Origin: Purshia tridentata
Lineage: Eukaryota; Streptophyta; Magnoliopsida; Rosales; Rosaceae
Direction: 5' to 3'
NCBI GenBank assembly: GCA_003254885.1
Contig: QANT01004527.1
Location: 21,936 to 85,935, forward strand
DNA: 64,000 nt
Part shown: one piece after another, positions 60,243 to 64,000 of the stretch
Layout of the letters: the number at the start of each line of letters is the position of its first letter
Numbering within the stretch: the stretch's first letter is position 1
The notes under the pieces: generated by a model
What the model saw: only the letters and a program-made list of their open reading frames with translations
What the model was told of the DNA's origin: nothing
The model's database searches: none
Translations under genes and position numbers: made by a program

Positions 60243-62008
60243 TCAACTTCCCTCAAGAGACCTCGACAAAAAGACTGCAATGGCCTGAAGAGCAAGATCT
60301 TCAGCTTCATCTTGCGTTAACCCAGTGGTTTGCAGATGCTTCTTTCCAATCTTGAAGGAGTGGTCACCGCCATCAATCACATGCAAACAACTAAGGCATT
60401 TCATCTTCTTGCAAGTAGTTTCTAGCTTTTCCAATGGGCAAAGTCCATCTTTACTACCCTTCATGAAACATATTGCAGCACAAAAACCAGAAAATTGCAA
60501 GAGATAGTAAAAATAAGAAAGTAATTCCTAACTAACTGTAATAAGAACATCATTCAGAGATGATAATATGTAGAAAGAAAATGAAAATCTAAATTTTGCC
60601 ATTCTATAACAAGTGGTACAACGGAACTGCATGTTTTTAAATCCAAAAAGTTAAATATTTATTGAACTTGTACATTGCAGTAGTTTGCACTTGATGATCA
60701 CAGGCACTAAGAAAAAGGAAAAAAAATTAATATAGTGAGAAAGAAATACCTGTACAAACATTGTGGGAGTAGAAAGTTGCAACAGAGTTTCGTCTCGTAC
60801 TGCTCCATTAGCACCCTGAAATTTAAGGCACCCAGATCAGACACAATTGGGAAGAAGTAAAAAAGTAACTAATGTGCACAAAGTGACGTAGGGATAACAT
60901 TAGAACTGCATACCTTTAGTGGGTATCCTAAGCAAACTATTGCTGAAGCTTTAATATCTTCCTTGCAAGCTACCATGCAGCTGACTCTACAGACCAATGA
61001 AATTCGAAAATCATAAAAAGAATGAGTACGGCATGAACTCATTACTTCTCTATATTAATGTGCATGCTCCATCAATATCAAGGATACAGAACAAGTAAGC
61101 ATGATACCATAGTAATAACAAAAGTATGGGTTTTATGTACAAAATTTCCACCATAGAGAATTCATCTGTACGTACATCCCTCTATCATTAACTTGGTGGA
61201 CTACGAAAAAGAAATTCAAAGACATACTGGAGAAACAAAGCACAGCTTCATAACTTGTCAACATTTCTAGAGTTGAATATAAGATGCATCCACAACACAT
61301 ATGGTTAACACAAATAAAGCTCTGCAGGGATCAATATGCATCTTAAAAGGGTTCTCAGGCATTATTGACTTGCATAGATACTACCTTCTAGTAATAGCAT
61401 TTAAGGATACAGCAATTAATCTTGCAGCAGAAAGTGAAATGATTATAACCTTGAACCCATAGATTTCCCAGCCAAGATCAACGGATGACCCGGGAACTTT
61501 GCAACAGTCTTTTTGACAACATCAGTGTGAAAATCAACCAACTTTTCAGCCTTTGGAGGGGCCCTTCTTTTCCCACCAGAAATGTCTGCCGAAAAATCCA
61601 AGTTCAAGTTTACACAACAGATAACCAACTCCTTGAATAACCCAGAGCACCATATAAGCCAGTAAACGAAATTTTAGCAAAATACAAATATAACTCACAT
61701 GGGTAATCGAAGGTAACAACTTCTACAGCATGTAGTGCTTTTCCCAACAAGTGCTTCCACCTATAAACCCACAAGCCTTAGGCTTTACTTGACCATTTAT
61801 TTTCTGCTATTTTAAAATAATCAAAAAAAGAGAAGAGGGACCTGATCATCCAGTCAGAAGAAGAGGGAGCACCAGCACCATGAGCAAAGACCACCACAGG
61901 GGATAGTGTCTCCAGAGTGGATGAAGATGTTGCTGACGCGTCATTTGCATCGTCCTCGTCTTTGCTCTGGTTCTTACGCCTGCGTTTTGAAGGTGGTGAC
62001 GAAGCCAT
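60243..62008 (-). CDS. TEX30/KANSL3-like alpha/beta hydrolase
   Basis: Six exons on the minus strand: 62008-61842, 61760-61699, 61585-61450, 60986-60914, 60815-60750 and 60458-60243, encoding 239 residues. A basic N-terminus (SKRRRK, 7-12) could be a nuclear signal. Hydrolase signatures: VVVFAHGAGAPSSSDWM (oxyanion side), the nucleophile elbow GKSMGS with Ser118, a Cys-rich strand ACKEDIKASAIVCLGYPLK, GSKDGLCP with the likely acid Asp, and DGGDHSF with the likely catalytic His. It resembles the dienelactone-hydrolase-like TEX30/KAT8-complex (KANSL3) group; substrate is unknown. All splice phases close. The start is the first ATG, preceded by a telo-box and an E2F-like site. Confidence 0.85.
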
Positions 62009-62062
62009 TTCTAGTCAAACAGAAGCCCTTTGGATTATTTCTCTCAATTTTCAGTCTTACCA

Positions 62063-62102
62063 AAACCCTAACATTGAGCGATGAACTGATTTTCGCGCCA
62101 AA
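62063..62102 (-). promoter_or_regulatory. Telo-box and E2F-like site upstream of the hydrolase
   Basis: AAACCCTA at 62063-62070 is a telo-box; TTTCGCGCCAAA at 62091-62102 fits the E2F consensus TTTSSCGC. They lie about 55 and 85 bases before the hydrolase ATG. TGGGCT/GGCCCA-type elements follow further upstream. This set is usual for genes active in dividing cells. Confidence 0.5.
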
Positions 62103-63224
62103 TGTTGGCAAAGACCACCTGGAGGGACGTGCCCAACGCCACTTGGCGCCACATTAGATCACGGGCCAAGTGGTTGGGCTTCTCAGTCAATAAATTGAGT
62201 TGGGCTGAGCTTTGAGCAAAATTTATAACAAATTTTCTGGTGAAGTGATATGGGTTTCAAAAATTGGCTCAAAGTAGCCTTAAAGCCGAACTTACTTCAA
62301 GCCTATCTCGGTTTAACATCCTTTCTTATCAAGTTCACATTGCTCCCTTAAAGGCCCAATTTGGGCATGTGGGCAAATGTGGTAAGTGATTGTCCACTTT
62401 GACAGGGATTGGATTCGATTTTCAAAGGAACTTCATTCATGGTCCCTATAAATTATAATCCGATGAAACAATGGTTTCTACCAACTATTTTGTCACAAAA
62501 TAGTTCAACTTTGGTACCTTAATGGTAACTACCATAGCATGGATAAAAGGTTATTTGGCGCAACCTAGATGCACCAGAGAACTGTGGCCTGTCAATCCAA
62601 GAAAGAAAGAAACACATCATCCAAATTGAATTATATGCCATTAGTTTTCTGTGGAGATAGAAAAGCAAAAGTGTATGGAATAGGAGAGGAATGTCAAACA
62701 GGAAGTGCATTTACATCTGCATTGACCCATGACATCAAAGATAAGGTTGCGATGCCTACTAATTAAGCTGCTTTAAAAATTTATTCTTTGTTTAAAGATA
62801 AAGATAAAGCCTAATTGGTGCCTGTCAAGGTCCTTAAGGGCCAACCCCTCTTTTGTTCTTGAATGTATCCATAATTGGATCCATCCCATGATCACAGAAA
62901 CATCAAGTTGCACAACACTAATTTGAGTTAGAAAATGTGGAACCCATTGTCAAATCCAATGACTCAAATTGCATGATCTGTACACCCTGTTCATAAAAGG
63001 GTTTCAAGTTTTGGGTGGATTGGAGCATTTCTGATCACCACCACTATTAAATAATTAATAAATATGAGGATATCAGAATTAAGAAGCTCTTAGGAAGCAG
63101 GAGGATCTGGTTTTGCCACTAAAAATCAAGTGTCAAGATATGGAGACCCCACCAAATTGACTAATGCTTGATTTTCACCACATGCGTGTCATATATTCAT
63201 GCGTTGTGGCCTCTAGCTCTGATC
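62103..63224. other. Intergenic region between hydrolase and MIR477 locus
   Basis: No supported gene. The short open frame at 62569-62766 has no recognisable homology or plant-like features. Confidence 0.4.
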
Positions 63225-63232
63225 TATAAAAG
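63225..63232 (+). promoter_or_regulatory. TATA box of the miR477 transcript
   Basis: TATAAAAG lies 93 bases before the first hairpin, so transcription would start near 63255. One transcript could carry both hairpins. Confidence 0.55.
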
Positions 63233-63317
63233 GGGTTCTAAGCCAATCCTCTCTTCAACAAATGATTAAGCCAAAACCAATAAGAGAGAAAGGTGAGCTG
63301 AATATCTTAGTTATTAC

Positions 63318-63442
63318 AAGGCATTGCTTGCTCACTCTCCCTCAAGGGCTTCTCTGCTTTAAGGTTCTAAGGGACGCATGCACTTGGTGTATATAAGGCT
63401 GTGAAGCTCGTTGGGGGGGAATGACCAAGCTTAATATGCCTT
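63318..63442 (+). ncRNA. MIR477: miR477 precursor hairpin 1
   Basis: The 5' arm contains CTCTCCCTCAAGGGCTTCT (about 63336-63354), the miR477 mature pattern. The 3' arm (GAAGCTCGTTGGGGGGGAAT, about 63403-63422) pairs with it using several G:U pairs. The stem extends with GCTTG/CAAGC and AAGGCAT/ATGCCTT at the base. The loop is about 48 bases. It meets the form of a plant miRNA precursor with the mature strand on the 5' arm. miR477 targets vary among species (GRAS and NAC genes have been reported). Confidence 0.85.
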
Positions 63443-63458
63443 AATTATCTAGCAGGAA

Positions 63459-63482
63459 GAGAGAGAGAGAGAGAGAGAGAGG
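63459..63482 (+). repeat. (GA)n microsatellite between the two miR477 hairpins
   Basis: A GA run of about 24 bases lies in the spacer between the two precursors. It does not disturb either stem. Confidence 0.85.
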
Positions 63483-63530
63483 TAGGTGTGTGTGGCTGTG
63501 ATTAATGTGAAACGAGACCCTCCAAGCCCC

Positions 63531-63635
63531 CAAGGCATTTTGGTTGCTCACTCTCCCTCAAAGGCTTCTAGCAATGCCAGAAATTAGTTAGGCAATGCTC
63601 GAAGTCTTTGGGGAGAGTAAACAAACTGTGTCTTG
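63531..63635 (+). ncRNA. MIR477: miR477 precursor hairpin 2
   Basis: The 5' arm contains CTCTCCCTCAAAGGCTTCTA (63551-63570). The 3' arm, GAAGTCTTTGGGGAGAGTAA from 63601, is its near-perfect complement with one bulge. The base is closed by CAAGGCA paired with TGTCTTG. The loop is shorter than in hairpin 1, and the mature sequence differs at one position (AAAGG for AAGGG). It is a tandem paralogue in the same orientation, about 90 bases downstream of hairpin 1. Confidence 0.87.
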
Positions 63636-63639
63636 ATAA

Positions 63640-64000
63640 TTACCATACCCCAAGTGACATTTGATATGGTCAAACCAAGCTCAGAGCCCTTTCTATCTGC
63701 TTTTAGAAAGGAGGATGATGCTTGCTATATATTTTCATAGCTAGCTAGCTAGCTCACTCAGATTAGTGGGAATATATCATATAATATACACACACACACA
63801 CACATACATGTATATATATATATATATATAACATACAATATTTGTCATACTATATATTTGAATCGAAAATCCATTATCAAAATGACCAATAATTCAGATT
63901 ATTCAGTCTCTAATAAGAAAACATTGATATATATATATATATTTAATTGGTTGCATATGCATGCACAAAAATGTTCTAATTAAGCTTACACCGCTTTTGC
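63640..64000. other. Simple-repeat-rich end of window
   Basis: Contains (CA)n at about 63786-63804, (TA)n at about 63810-63830 and another at about 63928-63942. No gene is seen before the window ends. Confidence 0.5.

Noticed and set aside
62569-62766. Open frame of 65 codons
   Set aside because: No recognisable domain, no TATA or splice context, and composition like random intergenic DNA.
1-64000. tRNA, rRNA, CRISPR or long autonomous transposon genes
   Set aside because: I looked for T-loop motifs, rRNA blocks, regular spacer arrays and reverse transcriptase or transposase motifs by eye and found none that held up.

Overview
This is a nuclear window from a flowering plant. Its genes have short GT-AG introns, AT-rich intergenic DNA, many (CT)n and (TA)n microsatellites and small foldback transposons. 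The gene families (WRKY group III, TBL, UGT72-type glucosyltransferases, CAPRICE-like R3 MYB, miR477) indicate a eudicot. A woody rosid, plausibly Rosaceae, is my best guess but is inference only.

Layout. 1-9.7 kb: a small gene of unknown function (2.4-2.7 kb) and an EDR4/extra-large-G-like DUF3133 gene (4.6-7.8 kb) whose usual first zinc-ribbon exon lies upstream as a frameshifted remnant. 9.7-21 kb: three intact multi-exon genes, a TBL O-acetyltransferase, a three-HMG-box protein with mitotic MSA-like promoter sites, and a GABA transporter (GAT1 type). 22.8-23.7 kb: an intronless protein with internal repeats that shares a Cys-Gly-Ser-x-Leu-Tyr-Asp-Ser motif with the first small gene. 25.8-26.6 kb: a relic of a receptor-kinase 5' end, duplicated again at 48.9-50.3 kb. 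27.1-37.3 kb: four head-to-tail UGT72-like genes. Only the second has an open frame; the others carry independent lesions. 39.1-42.3 kb: nucleoporin SEH1. 43.1-47.1 kb: a DFR/ANR-like reductase convergent with a G-type lectin receptor kinase. 48.2-50.3 kb: a decayed second copy of that pair, interrupted by a 233-bp foldback transposon. 50.4-53.8 kb: a DUF3593 plastid protein and a group III WRKY factor. 55-56.9 kb: a CAPRICE/TRY-like R3 MYB on the minus strand whose third exon looks broken. 58.1 kb: a small basic/acidic protein. 60.2-62.0 kb: a TEX30-like alpha/beta hydrolase. 63.2-63.7 kb: two tandem miR477 hairpins behind a TATA box.

The genes do not form one pathway. The housekeeping genes are intact. 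The tandem or lineage-expanded families (UGT, reductase plus receptor kinase, R3 MYB) show duplication and decay. The most novel signals are the miR477 pair, an unexplained 96-nt hairpin at 59.6 kb, the decaying UGT array whose only open copy has altered donor-site residues, and the derived R3 MYB. All single-base lesions are read from one sequence, so assembly error is possible for each.
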